Positions 1 to 10,117 of a stretch of DNA of 64,000 nt are shown here, piece by piece; the stretch's first letter is position 1; the number at the start of each line of letters is the position of its first letter. Under the pieces are notes generated by a model. The model was not told the origin of the DNA. It saw only the letters and a program-made list of their open reading frames with translations, and searched no databases. The DNA is taken from NCBI RefSeq assembly GCF_016864575.1, contig NZ_CP044125.1:1886501-1950500 (forward strand). The letters run 5' to 3'. Source of the DNA: Rhizobium sp. BG4 (lineage in GTDB: Bacteria; Pseudomonadota; Alphaproteobacteria; Rhizobiales; Rhizobiaceae). The translations under genes were made by a program, and so were the position numbers.

Positions 1-175
1 CTTGAGGCGTTGTCGGTGGTGCGGCAGGCGCAGGTGTGGCCTCGTCACCGCTCTGAGCGGGTGCATCCTGCGCTTTCGATGGAAGCGGCAAGAGGGAAGG
101 CACGGCTGCCGCGGTAAGACCCGCCGCAAGAAGAGGCAAAATCAGGCTCGTTCGCTTGCGGGCGCGTCGTGTCAT
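1..175 (-). CDS. N-terminus of a secreted protein, probably an EnvC-like murein hydrolase activator (partial)
   Basis: An open frame starts at an ATG at 175 and runs off the left edge, giving 58 residues. It begins MTRRARKRTSLILPLL, a basic n-region followed by a hydrophobic stretch and an alanine-rich cleavage region (about residues 30-36, ending SKAQD), which is a classical Sec signal peptide. A proline/alanine-rich linker follows. An in-frame stop lies just upstream, so this start is well supported. In many Rhizobiales the gene after rlmH encodes an EnvC/M23-type peptidoglycan hydrolase activator; that identity is inferred from position only, because no catalytic or coiled-coil part is inside the window. 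Any secreted protein would fit equally well from sequence alone. Confidence 0.55.
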   Translation of the reverse strand, partial: MTRRARKRTSLILPLLAAGLTAAAVPSLLPLPSKAQDAPAQSGDEATPAPAAPPTTPQ

Positions 176-274
176 GCGTGTTCGGGGCAACTCTCAAAAT
201 CGCGCGGAGACTAAGCTGATTTGGCAGCTTTGACCAGAAAGATCGCAGCGGCGGAATACACGGCTGCGTGAGGC

Positions 275-757
275 TCAGACCCGGTGGTAGGGATGGCCGG
301 AGAGGATGGTCACGGCGCGGTAGAGCTGTTCGGCGATCAGAGTGCGGACGATCTGGTGCGGCCATGTCATCTTGCCGAGGCAGAGCGTCATGTCGGCGCG
401 GTCGTAGAGAGCGGGATCGAGCCCGTCGGCGCCGCCGATCGCGATCGTCAGGTCGCGCTTTCCGTTGTCGCGATAGGTGCCGAGCGTGCTTGCGAAAGCC
501 TCGCTGTCGAGGGCCTTGCCGCGCTCGTCGAGCAGGATGAGGATGCCGCCATCCGGAAGCGTCTTCAGCAGCATTGCCGCTTCCTCGCGCTTGCGGGTCT
601 CGGCATTGGAGGCGCGGCTTTCGGCGACTTCGGCAACACGGGAAAATTCGAGGCCTACCGCCGGGCCAGCCTTGGCGAAGCGGTCGAAATAGCGGGCCGC
701 AAGATCCTTCTCCGGGCCGGATTTGAGCCGCCCCACGGCAAAAAGGCCTATGCGCAT
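275..757 (-). CDS. rlmH: 23S rRNA pseudouridine(1915)-N3-methyltransferase RlmH
   Basis: A 160-residue SPOUT-fold methyltransferase, the usual size for RlmH. The family uses SAM to methylate pseudouridine 1915 in helix 69 of 23S rRNA on assembled 70S ribosomes. The knotted SAM-binding C-terminal half is visible: IGGADG (residues 107-112), the LGKMTWPHQ segment around 127-135, and the C-terminal HPYHRV. The start MRIGLFAVGRLKSGPE is the conserved N-terminus. It lies 121 bases downstream of rsfS on the same strand, the usual rsfS-rlmH pairing of ribosome-associated genes, and precedes the secreted-protein gene at the window edge. Confidence 0.95.
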   Translation of the reverse strand: MRIGLFAVGRLKSGPEKDLAARYFDRFAKAGPAVGLEFSRVAEVAESRASNAETRKREEAAMLLKTLPDGGILILLDERGKALDSEAFASTLGTYRDNGKRDLTIAIGGADGLDPALYDRADMTLCLGKMTWPHQIVRTLIAEQLYRAVTILSGHPYHRV

Positions 758-878
758 ATCATCCGCTCCTGTTCAGCGCCCTTTAAGAACGCAAAACCGG
801 CCTACTGAGGCCGGTGTCCATTGTTTCCGGCCTTGCTGCATGCCGCATGTCAGGCGCCGGATGAAGGCCGGGTGCCTG

Positions 879-1325
879 TTAGTGGCGCGTTTCTTCGTCC
901 ATATCCGGAGCGGCCCACATCTTTTCGATGTTGTAGAACTCGCGGATTTCGGGGCGGAAAACGTGCACGATGATATCGCCGGTATCGATCAGGATCCAAT
1001 CGCCACCTTCCTGTCCTTCGACACGAGCGGCACCGAAGCCGTCGTCCTTCAGGTCGGAGAGAAGGTGGTCGGCAATCGCCATGACATGGCGGTTCGATCG
1101 CCCGGAGACCACGACCATGTAGTCGCCCAGCGCAGATTTCCCAGCAATGTCGATGGTGGCGATATCTTCAGCTTTCGAGTCCTCGAGGCTGGCGAGGACG
1201 GCTTGCAGGGCGCGGGCAGCGGCATCGGCGCCACGTTCCGGGCTCTTCGGGATAACGGCGAGCGTTCTTCCCTTGGCGTGTACTGTTGTCAGTGCTTTCC
1301 CTTTCCTGGAATAACAGACATGCAC
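879..1325 (-). CDS. rsfS: Ribosomal silencing factor RsfS (start uncertain)
   Basis: RsfS (Iojap/YbeB, DUF143) binds ribosomal protein L14 and blocks 30S/50S joining during starvation. The conserved core is present: DIATIDIAGKSALGDYMVVVSG, the ADHLLSDLK helix, GDWILIDTGDIIVHVF and a C-terminal REFYNIEKMW. The frame reaches a GTG at 1325, but the first eleven residues do not look like family sequence and no ATG fits. An AGGAAAGGG purine run ends a few bases before a CTG at 1292, whose product LTTVHAKGRT looks like the usual rhizobial N-terminus. The true start may therefore be 1292 (137 residues). nadD, normally the immediate upstream neighbour, lies 4.6 kb away, so rsfS probably uses a promoter between 1326 and 1524. 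Confidence 0.92.
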   Translation of the reverse strand: MHVCYSRKGKALTTVHAKGRTLAVIPKSPERGADAAARALQAVLASLEDSKAEDIATIDIAGKSALGDYMVVVSGRSNRHVMAIADHLLSDLKDDGFGAARVEGQEGGDWILIDTGDIIVHVFRPEIREFYNIEKMWAAPDMDEETRH

Positions 1326-1524
1326 ATCAACTGATTTGGATCTTCCAAATCATAGTTAAGATAGGCATCAAACCATTAATCTTTCAAGACACAGGCCCGG
1401 TTTCGTCGCGCGAAGACTTGCGCTGGCGATCAACAATTATGACAGGCCGCAGTCGATGGCGGCGGTGTACAGCGGCAAAGGCCCGGCGTAAAGTGCCGCC
1501 ATTGTTTTAGAAAATGCGGATTAC

Positions 1525-1902
1525 ATGCCCGAGCTCGCCAAGAACAATCTCATTCCGGTGCTCCGTATCAGCTTCCCGCACGAGGATCGCCTCGGCCGCG
1601 GCAAGATGGAGCTTCTCGAGCATATTCGCGAAACAGGATCGATTTCGGCGGCGGGCAGGGCGATGGACATGTCCTATCGCCGCGCCTGGCTGCTGGTCAG
1701 CGACATGAACCGGATGTTCAAGCAGCCGGTCGTCGAATCGCAGCGGGGTGGCCAGAAGGGTGGCGGTGCGGCGCTGACGCCGTTCGGCGAGGAGCTGCTC
1801 GCCTGCTTCCGCCGGATGGAAGCGACAGTGCGCACGACCCTTGCCAGCGAGCTCGCCTGGCTCGAAGACAACCGCAGCCCTGCCGATGGCGGACAGCGCT
1901 GA
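1525..1902 (+). CDS. ModE-like single-domain winged-helix regulator
   Basis: 125 residues matching the N-terminal DNA-binding domain of ModE. The motif GKMELLEHIRETGSISAAGR followed by MSYRRAWLLVSDMN is the LysR-like winged helix-turn-helix (about residues 28-62), and a Gly-rich wing plus LTPFGEELL follow. The molybdate-binding Di-MOP domains of E. coli ModE are absent, so molybdate sensing, if any, must work differently; such one-domain forms are common in alphaproteobacteria. It is convergent with modC: its stop codon ends at 1902 and that of modC at 1903, with no intergenic base. The operon it faces is modABC, so molybdenum-responsive control of molybdate uptake is the likely role. Confidence 0.85.
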   Translation: MPELAKNNLIPVLRISFPHEDRLGRGKMELLEHIRETGSISAAGRAMDMSYRRAWLLVSDMNRMFKQPVVESQRGGQKGGGAALTPFGEELLACFRRMEATVRTTLASELAWLEDNRSPADGGQR

Positions 1903-2970
1903 TTACGGCTGCAGCGCCACCGTCTTTATGATGGCGTAGACGGGCTTGCCCGGCGCCAATGCCAGTCTCTCGACAGAGAGCGCAGTGATGCGCGACAGCA
2001 CGATATCGCCACCGCAATCCACCTGGATCTCGACCGTTCCGTCGTCGGCCGGCGCCAGATCGCGGATGCTGCCTTCGAGGATGTTGAGGGCGCTGAGGCC
2101 CTCCGGCTTTTGGGTCGCGAGCATCACGTCACGGGCCGGGATCAAGATGCGCACGCGCTTGCCGGATTGGACCGCTGTTCCGGGGAGCTGCAGCTGCGCG
2201 GTTTTCAGCGCCACGGTGGCGAGCCGGTGGATGGTATCGACGCTTTCGACCGTTCCTTCCAGCAATGCGCCGGCCTCGCGCCGCCCCTCTTCCGTCGATG
2301 GCTTGCTCAAGACATCGACGGCACTGCCGATCGCGTCCACCCTGCCGTCGCGCATGACGACGACCTGACTTGCGAGGCGTGCCACTTCGGCGATGGAATG
2401 GCTGACATAGACGATCGGGATCTGCGTCTCGTCACGCAGCCGTTCGAGATAGGGCAGGATTTCGGCCTTGCGCGCGTCGTCGAGCGCGGCCAGCGGCTCA
2501 TCCATCAATAGCAGGCGCGGGGACGAAAGCAGGGCCCGGCCGATGGCAACGCGCTGTCTTTCGCCGCCGGAAAGTTTGGCCGGGCTGCGGCCAAGAAGTG
2601 GTTCGATGCCGAGCATGTCGATGACCCGGTCGAAATCGCTGGCCCCGCCCGTCTTCGGTGCGAACCATCGGCCGTAGGTCAGGTTGCTACGGACGCTCAG
2701 ATGCGGAAAGAGCCGCGCTTCCTGGAAGACGTAGCCGAAGCGGCGGCGATGGCGGGGGACGAAGATGCCTTTCGCGGTATCCGTCAGCGGCTCGCCGTCG
2801 AGCAGAACCCTGCCCTCTTCGGGCCGGGTCAATCCGGCGATGATGCGGATCATCGAGGTCTTGCCCGAGCCGGAGCGGCCGAACAAGGCGGTGACGCCAC
2901 TTTCGGACGTAAAGGCGCCGTCGAGGCGAAAGGACCCGAGGCGATGTCTGGCTTCGACGGTCAGCGTCAT
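1903..2970 (-). CDS. modC: Molybdate ABC transporter ATP-binding protein ModC
   Basis: 355 residues, the standard ModC size. The ABC domain has Walker A GRSGSGKT (31-38), signature LSGGERQ (133-139) and Walker B LLLMDEP (153-159) followed by the D-loop ALDD. After about residue 230 comes a C-terminal TOBE/MOP region (LLEGTVESV..., [11 protein letters not shown]...), the molybdate-binding regulatory extension typical of ModC rather than of sulfate or spermidine ATPases. Its ATG overlaps the modB stop (ATGA), showing translational coupling, and it is the last gene of modABC. It energises molybdate import through ModB. Confidence 0.95.
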   Translation of the reverse strand: MTLTVEARHRLGSFRLDGAFTSESGVTALFGRSGSGKTSMIRIIAGLTRPEEGRVLLDGEPLTDTAKGIFVPRHRRRFGYVFQEARLFPHLSVRSNLTYGRWFAPKTGGASDFDRVIDMLGIEPLLGRSPAKLSGGERQRVAIGRALLSSPRLLLMDEPLAALDDARKAEILPYLERLRDETQIPIVYVSHSIAEVARLASQVVVMRDGRVDAIGSAVDVLSKPSTEEGRREAGALLEGTVESVDTIHRLATVALKTAQLQLPGTAVQSGKRVRILIPARDVMLATQKPEGLSALNILEGSIRDLAPADDGTVEIQVDCGGDIVLSRITALSVERLALAPGKPVYAIIKTVALQP

Positions 2971-3668
2971 TCCGGATCGATCCTCCGGCCGGCAAGATAG
3001 GCCATGAATTCGGAGGCCAGCAGGGCTGCCATCGAAATGACGACTGCGACCATCGTCAGCCTGAAGGCGCCGGCATCGCCACCCGGTACCTGGGTGAATG
3101 TGTAGATCGCGGCAGACAGCGTCTGCGTCTCGCCCGGAATGTTGGAGACGAAGGTGATGGTCGCGCCGAATTCGCCCATCGCTTTTGCGAAGGAGAGGAT
3201 CATGCCGGCGATGATGCCCGGAAGCGTCAGCGGCAGGGTGACGGTGAGGAAGACCCAGAGGGGGCTGGCGCCCAGCGTTCCCGCGGCTTCCTCGAGCTTG
3301 CGGTCGACGGCCTCGATCGACAGGCGGATGCTGCGGACCATCAGCGGAAAGCCCATGACGGCACAGGCAAGCGCCGCGCCCGTCCAGCGGAAGGAGAAGA
3401 CGATGCCGAGATACTGGTCAAGCAGGCTGCCGATTGGCCCGCGGCGGCCAAACAGGATGAGCAGAAGGAAGCCGGTGACGACAGGGGGAAGAATAAGCGG
3501 CAAATGGATGATGCCGTTCAGCAGCGACTTGCCATAGAAGCGTCCGCGAGCGAGCAGCAGGGCGGCGCCAATGCCGAATGGCAGGCTTGCCACCATCGCC
3601 ACGGCGGAGACGCGAAGGCTCAGCATGATGGCGGTCCACTCTTCGGCGCTGAGGCCAAGGGCATCCAA
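2967..3668 (-). CDS. modB: Molybdate ABC transporter permease ModB
   Basis: Inner-membrane permease with about five or six hydrophobic segments and the EAA-type loop [22 protein letters not shown], followed by [21 protein letters not shown], typical of ModB/CysT-family permeases. The frame extends to an ATG at 3746, but the first 26 residues look unlike the family. A TTG at 3668 preceded by GGAG at a spacing of ten bases gives [20 protein letters not shown] and 233 residues, close to the usual 225-230, so I chose TTG. It overlaps modC by four bases and follows modA by about 90 bases. Confidence 0.93.
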   Translation of the reverse strand: MDALGLSAEEWTAIMLSLRVSAVAMVASLPFGIGAALLLARGRFYGKSLLNGIIHLPLILPPVVTGFLLLILFGRRGPIGSLLDQYLGIVFSFRWTGAALACAVMGFPLMVRSIRLSIEAVDRKLEEAAGTLGASPLWVFLTVTLPLTLPGIIAGMILSFAKAMGEFGATITFVSNIPGETQTLSAAIYTFTQVPGGDAGAFRLTMVAVVISMAALLASEFMAYLAGRRIDPE

Positions 3669-3760
3669 GATCGCTGTTCTCCAAAAAGATAGAAGGCTCG
3701 CTGATGTGCGAGCCTTCACGCTAAGCTGCAGAATGAAATTCCGCAATCATTTCAGTTCGA

Positions 3761-4552
3761 TCACTTCAGGATCGTGAAGCCTTGCGCCGTGAAGAACGGA
3801 GCTGCTTTGTCGGACTTCAGGAAATCGAGATAGGCAGTCGCATCGGCATTCTTGCTCTCTGCGAGAAGCGCGACCGGGTAGATGATCGGCGGATGAGAAT
3901 CGGCCGGGAAGGTGCCGACGATCGCGACGCCCTTATCGGCGGCTGCGTCGGTCTGGTAGACGATGCCGTAAGGCGCTTCGCCGCGGGAAACGAGGGCCAG
4001 CGCGGCGCGGACGCTTTCGGCAAAGGCTGCCTTCGGCTCCACGGCCTTCCAGATGCCGAGCTTGTCGAGCGCGGTCTGGCCATATTTGCCTGCCGGGACC
4101 GACTTCGGCTCGCCCATGGCAAGCTTGCCGTCGCCGATCAGGCCGGCGAGATCGAAGCCCTGCTTGATGTCGACAGGCTTGGCCTTGTCCTTGGCGGCAA
4201 CCAGAACCAGGCGGTTGCCGAGCAGGTTGGAGCGCGTGTCGTCCTTGATCAGCTTCTTGCCGGCGACATAGTCCATCCAGTTGAGGTCGGCGGAGATGAA
4301 GACATCAGCCGGTGCGGCATTCTCGATCTGCTTTGCCAGCGCGCCACTTGCTGCGTAGGAAACGACGGCGTCCTTGCCGCTCTCCTTTGCCCAGGCCGCA
4401 TTGGCGGCGTCGAGAGCATCCTTGAGGCTGGCTGCGGCGAAAACGGTGACCTTCTCGGCGGCTGCGGCCGGCTGCGGTAGGGTGCCGAGGCCGATAAAGC
4501 CTGCCGAAATCGCGGCAATAGCCAGTTTCATCCAATGGCGGCGGTTTTGCAT
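3761..4552 (-). CDS. modA: Molybdate-binding periplasmic protein ModA
   Basis: 263-residue periplasmic solute-binding protein that delivers molybdate or tungstate to ModBC. The chosen ATG at 4552 has GGGGAG nine bases upstream and opens a clear signal peptide (MQNRRHWMKLAIAAISAGF..., cleavage after PAAAA near residue 31). The mature protein starts EKVTVFAAASLKDAL, the canonical ModA opening that supplies the oxyanion-binding serine, and has SYAASGALAKQIENAAPADVFIS. A longer frame up to 4747 exists but adds 65 non-homologous residues and would hide the signal peptide. First gene of modABC; a putative ModE-type inverted repeat lies 35-70 bases upstream. Confidence 0.95.
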   Translation of the reverse strand: MQNRRHWMKLAIAAISAGFIGLGTLPQPAAAAEKVTVFAAASLKDALDAANAAWAKESGKDAVVSYAASGALAKQIENAAPADVFISADLNWMDYVAGKKLIKDDTRSNLLGNRLVLVAAKDKAKPVDIKQGFDLAGLIGDGKLAMGEPKSVPAGKYGQTALDKLGIWKAVEPKAAFAESVRAALALVSRGEAPYGIVYQTDAAADKGVAIVGTFPADSHPPIIYPVALLAESKNADATAYLDFLKSDKAAPFFTAQGFTILK

Positions 4553-4586
4553 GTCATTCACTCCCCAGTTCGAAATATCGAAGGGA

Positions 4587-4622
4587 ATATATCGATCTGC
4601 TGCTGCTTTGCTAGCGATATAT
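4587..4622. promoter_or_regulatory. Candidate ModE-type operator upstream of modA
   Basis: An inverted repeat ATATATCG (4587-4594) and CGATATAT (4615-4622) separated by 20 bases lies in the modA/methyltransferase divergent region. Each arm, read inward, fits the CGNTATAT half-site known for E. coli ModE boxes, though the spacer is longer than in E. coli. A third partial half-site (AATATCG) is at 4574-4580. Its position just upstream of modA suits repression when molybdate is plentiful. Not tested; AT-rich arms of this length can arise by chance. Confidence 0.4.
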
Positions 4623-4867
4623 TTGGCAGGACATATTGCGGAAGAGCTATAGATTATGTGCCCAAGTATTGCCACAAATGACGAAGCAACCGCGACATTT
4701 TTCTCGCGATGATTGTATCTATTCTGCCGGAATCCCTTGGAGAACAAAGTAAAATAGAGTCATCTGCGGGTTGATCTTGCCGAAACTGTTTTATCTGCTG
4801 TTTAATGACGGTAGAAATATGCAGGAATCGCTATGGAATTAACAGGCATAGAGGATCAACAGTTTTG

Positions 4868-5653
4868 ATGAACTCGACGACACGGAAATTCATCTTTCAT
4901 GACTTGCAGACGATCGAGGGATACATTGATCCCCCGGATGCACTGGTGTTCCTCTCGTTGTTGCAAAGTCAAAATAGCAAGAGCCTTGCCGGCGGCATTG
5001 CCGAGATCGGCGTGTTCTACGGGCGCTCATATTACCTCTTCCGTAAAATCTGCGGTCCGGAGCAGAAGGTCGTGGCGATCGATCTCTTCGACCTCGGCCA
5101 GACCGATGACGGCGCCTCGCCGCAATATGGCCGTTTCCTAGATAGTGGTCGGCGTCTTGGACTTGCTGTCGATGAGGAGTTGGTCATCAAGGGCGATAGC
5201 ACCCGGCTTTCGGCCGACGAGATCAGGGCCAAGGCGGGCGAAATCCGATTCTTTAGCATCGATGGCGGGCATATGCTGCCGCATGTCGTGGCCGACAGCC
5301 AGTTGGCGAAAGATTGCCTGGCGCCGCATGGCGTGATCGCGTTCGACGACACCTTCAATCCGGCGTGGCCGGAGGTCACAGTCGGGGTCGCCGACTTTCT
5401 GCGCGAGAATGGCTCGGAGTTCTCGGCCTTCTGCATGACGAAGTACAAGACCTATGTCTGCCGCCGCGACCACCATCAGCTCTATTACGATGTCATCGCC
5501 AAGGCGCCGGACCTGACTGCCTTCGACCATGTCGAAACGGAATTCCTGGGGTCCAAAGTTGCAAGGCTCCACAATCCAATCAGCAGGCGAATGGTCTATG
5601 AATTGATGATCCGGTCAGGAATGAGCGCCTTTTCGGAACGAGTCTACCGATAG
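4868..5653 (+). CDS. Class I SAM-dependent methyltransferase (Methyltransf_24 type)
   Basis: A 261-residue protein of the Rossmann-fold methyltransferase class. GGIAEIGVFYGRS (about 42-54) is motif I, with the acidic residue and the glycines that hold SAM; KVVAIDLFDL is motif II with the ribose-binding Asp; FFSIDGGHMLPHVVADSQLA and GVIAFDDTFNP are later strands typical of Methyltransf_24 proteins. The substrate is unknown; relatives act on sugars, glycans or small metabolites. The frame extends upstream to 4805, but ATG 4868 begins the conserved part. It is divergent from modA and followed by a small RNA, so it is probably transcribed alone. Confidence 0.75.
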   Translation: MNSTTRKFIFHDLQTIEGYIDPPDALVFLSLLQSQNSKSLAGGIAEIGVFYGRSYYLFRKICGPEQKVVAIDLFDLGQTDDGASPQYGRFLDSGRRLGLAVDEELVIKGDSTRLSADEIRAKAGEIRFFSIDGGHMLPHVVADSQLAKDCLAPHGVIAFDDTFNPAWPEVTVGVADFLRENGSEFSAFCMTKYKTYVCRRDHHQLYYDVIAKAPDLTAFDHVETEFLGSKVARLHNPISRRMVYELMIRSGMSAFSERVYR

Positions 5654-5769
5654 CCCGTTCGGATTGCCGCAAAAAGCAGCATCATCATGCGAAGTATTTA
5701 GCCCAGCTTTGCGCATGATGCATTGCTGCAATGCGATATGTGATCTTCACGTTTCGATCGATTATGGTA

Positions 5770-5893
5770 AAACATGCTTATCGAAACGGCCACTCCTCCT
5801 CCCAGGCCGTTCGATATGGATCGGCAACACTCCTCCTCCCAGTTGTCGATCAAGTTTATGAAGCCCGACGGATCCTCCCCCGTCGGGCTTTTC
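5770..5893 (+). ncRNA. alpha-r14 (NfeR1-like) trans-acting small RNA
   Basis: Three consecutive stem-loops, each showing a C/U-rich anti-Shine-Dalgarno loop. Hairpin 1 is 5780-5815 (ACGGCC/GGCCGT, with extra ATCGA/TCGAT pairing), loop ACTCCTCCTCCCA. Hairpin 2 is 5820-5850 (ATCGGCAAC/GTTGTCGAT), with the identical loop ACTCCTCCTCCCA. Hairpin 3 is 5861-5890, loop containing CCTCCCC, closed by a T-run and acting as terminator. Three hairpins with repeated CCUCCUCCC loops are, to my knowledge, the hallmark of the alphaproteobacterial alpha-r14 family (S. meliloti NfeR1, about 123 nt). The 5' end is estimated from that length; a weak -10-like TTATGG is at 5762-5767. It would be expected to pair with mRNA ribosome-binding sites. 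Confidence 0.8.
5861..5892 (+). terminator. Rho-independent terminator of the alpha-r14-like sRNA
   Basis: Perfect ten-base stem AAGCCCGACG/CGTCGGGCTT around a ten-base loop, continuing into TTTT. It forms hairpin 3 of the small RNA and lies 27 bases past the convergent nadD stop. Confidence 0.88.
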
Positions 5894-5918
5894 ATTTCTC
5901 CACACTTCCAGAATTCGT

Positions 5919-6539
5919 TTATTCGGCAGCCTTGCGGATTGCTGTCGAGCTCAAGGCAGAGCGCGGTCCGTGGATGAAGGTCCAAGCGGGCGCCGGCTTC
6001 TTCCAGAGCGCCCTTGCGTCATCCTCATCGATACGCGCAAAGGCGAAGGTCTTGGCCATTTTCGAAGAGAGATAGGAGAGCGTCGAGCCGGGCCGGTCGA
6101 TCACGGCGATCGGGAAGGTTCGGGCGATATCCTGCCACTTCTGCCATTTGTGGAAGGTTTCCAAGCTGTCGGCGCCCATGATCCAGACGAAATGGACATG
6201 CGGATTGCGCGCCTTGACCCGTGCCAGCGTATTGGCCGTGTAGCTGATGCCGATCGACTGCTCGAAGGCCGTCACCTTGATATGCGGATCGGTGGCGATT
6301 GCCTCGCTGAGCGCGATGCGCTCGGCGAGCGGCGCCAGATGATTGCGGCTCTTCAGCGGATTGCCGGGTGTCACCATCCACCAGAGTTGATCGAGACCCA
6401 GGCGGCGGATAGCGATCTCGGCCACCAGTGCGTGGCCCTGGTGCGGCGGGTTGAACGACCCGCCGAAAAGACCGACGACCATGCCGCGCTCGGTGTGCGG
6501 CATGCGAAGATAGCGCCGGTCGATCTCTTCTGGGATCAC
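5919..6539 (-). CDS. nadD: Nicotinate-nucleotide adenylyltransferase NadD
   Basis: Transfers AMP from ATP to nicotinate mononucleotide, giving deamido-NAD in NAD synthesis. The nucleotidyltransferase signature GLFGGSFNPPHQGH is near the N-terminus, VHFVWIMGADSLETFHKW is the conserved middle block, and ALSSTAIRK is the C-terminal ISSTxIR motif. The GTG at 6539 directly abuts the proA stop (6541), giving 206 residues; an ATG at 6503 giving MPHTERGMVVGLFGG (194 residues) is the alternative. I preferred the GTG because of the tight junction with proA. Fourth gene of the obgE-proB-proA-nadD run. The usual next gene, rsfS, is displaced by the mod region. Confidence 0.92.
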   Translation of the reverse strand: MIPEEIDRRYLRMPHTERGMVVGLFGGSFNPPHQGHALVAEIAIRRLGLDQLWWMVTPGNPLKSRNHLAPLAERIALSEAIATDPHIKVTAFEQSIGISYTANTLARVKARNPHVHFVWIMGADSLETFHKWQKWQDIARTFPIAVIDRPGSTLSYLSSKMAKTFAFARIDEDDARALWKKPAPAWTFIHGPRSALSSTAIRKAAE

Positions 6540-6540
6540 G

Positions 6541-7816
6541 TCAGGGCCGCGTCTGTCCGGTACCGCGAACGCGGTATTTGAAGGAGGTGAGCTGTTCGAC
6601 GCCGACTGGGCCGCGGGCATGCATCTTGCCGGTGGCGATGCCGATTTCCGCCCCCATGCCGAACTCACCGCCATCGGCGAATTGGGTCGAGGCGTTATGC
6701 AGCAGGATGGCCGAGTCGATCTCGGTGAAGAAGCGCTCGACGACGGCAGGATCCTCGGCGATCACGGCTTCGGTGTGGTTCGACGAATAGGTCTGGATGT
6801 GCTTGATCGCGCCCGAGATACCATCGACGAGTGCAACCGAAATGACGGCATCGAGATACTCCGTCGACCAGTCTTCCTCGGTCGCAGGCTTGATGCCCGG
6901 AGCGGCCTTGAGGACATCGGCAGAGCCACGGATTTCGCAGCCGGCGGCCGCAAGTCCATCGAGAAGCGGTTTCATATGCGTTTCAGCGACGGCGCGGTCG
7001 ACCAGCAGCGTCTCGACAGCGCCGCAGACGCCGGTGCGGCGCATCTTGGCGTTGACAATGATGTCCTTGGCCATGCCGAGATCGGCAGACTTGTCGACAT
7101 AGATATGGCAGAGGCCTTCGAGATGGGCGAAGACCGGGACGCGGGCTTCGTTCTGTACGCGGGCGACAAGGCTCTTGCCGCCACGCGGCACGATGACGTC
7201 GATTGCGCCTTCGAGGCCGCGCAGCATGGCACCGACCGCCGCACGGTCGGTCACCGGAACCAGCTGGATCGCATGCTCGGGCAGACCGGCTTCCTTCAAG
7301 CCCTCGACCAGGCAGGCATGGATCGCCTGCGAGGAACGGCGCGAATCCGAGCCGCAGCGCAGGATTACCGCATTGCCGGCCTTCAGGCACAGCGCGCCGG
7401 CATCTGCCGTCACGTTCGGGCGGCTTTCGAAGATAACGCCGATGACGCCGAGCGGCGTGCGGGTGCGCTGGATCTTCAGGCCATTCGGCCGGTCCCAGGC
7501 GGCGATGACTTCGCCGACCGGATCCTTGAGTTCGGCAATCGTGCGGATGCCCTCGGCCATTTCGGCGACGCGCTTGTCGTTCAGCGTCAGGCGGTCGACG
7601 AAGGAAGCCAGCAGGCTGCCACCTTCGACATCCTTCAGGTCCTTGGCGTTTTCGGCGAGGATATGGGCCTTGTTGCGCAGGATCGCATCGGCCATGGCGT
7701 TCAGCGCCTTGTTCTTGCTTTCGGTGGAGGCAAAGCCCAACGGTCGTGCTGCAGCCTTTGCCTTGCGGCCGATGTCGTTCATCAGCACATCAATGTCAGG
7801 GCCCTGCACAACGGTA

Positions 7817-7824
<8 letters not shown>
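6541..7824 (-). CDS. proA: Gamma-glutamyl phosphate reductase ProA
   Basis: 427 residues; reduces gamma-glutamyl phosphate with NADPH to glutamate semialdehyde, the second step of proline synthesis. The aldehyde-dehydrogenase-like fold is recognisable: [21 protein letters not shown] (123-143), the nucleotide-binding [15 protein letters not shown], and the catalytic cysteine in [13 protein letters not shown] (Cys267). Its ATG overlaps the end of proB by eight bases, so the two are translationally coupled, as usual for proBA. It is preceded by obgE-proB and followed directly by nadD. Confidence 0.97.
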
Positions 7825-10115
<2,291 letters not shown>

Positions 10116-10117
10116 TC

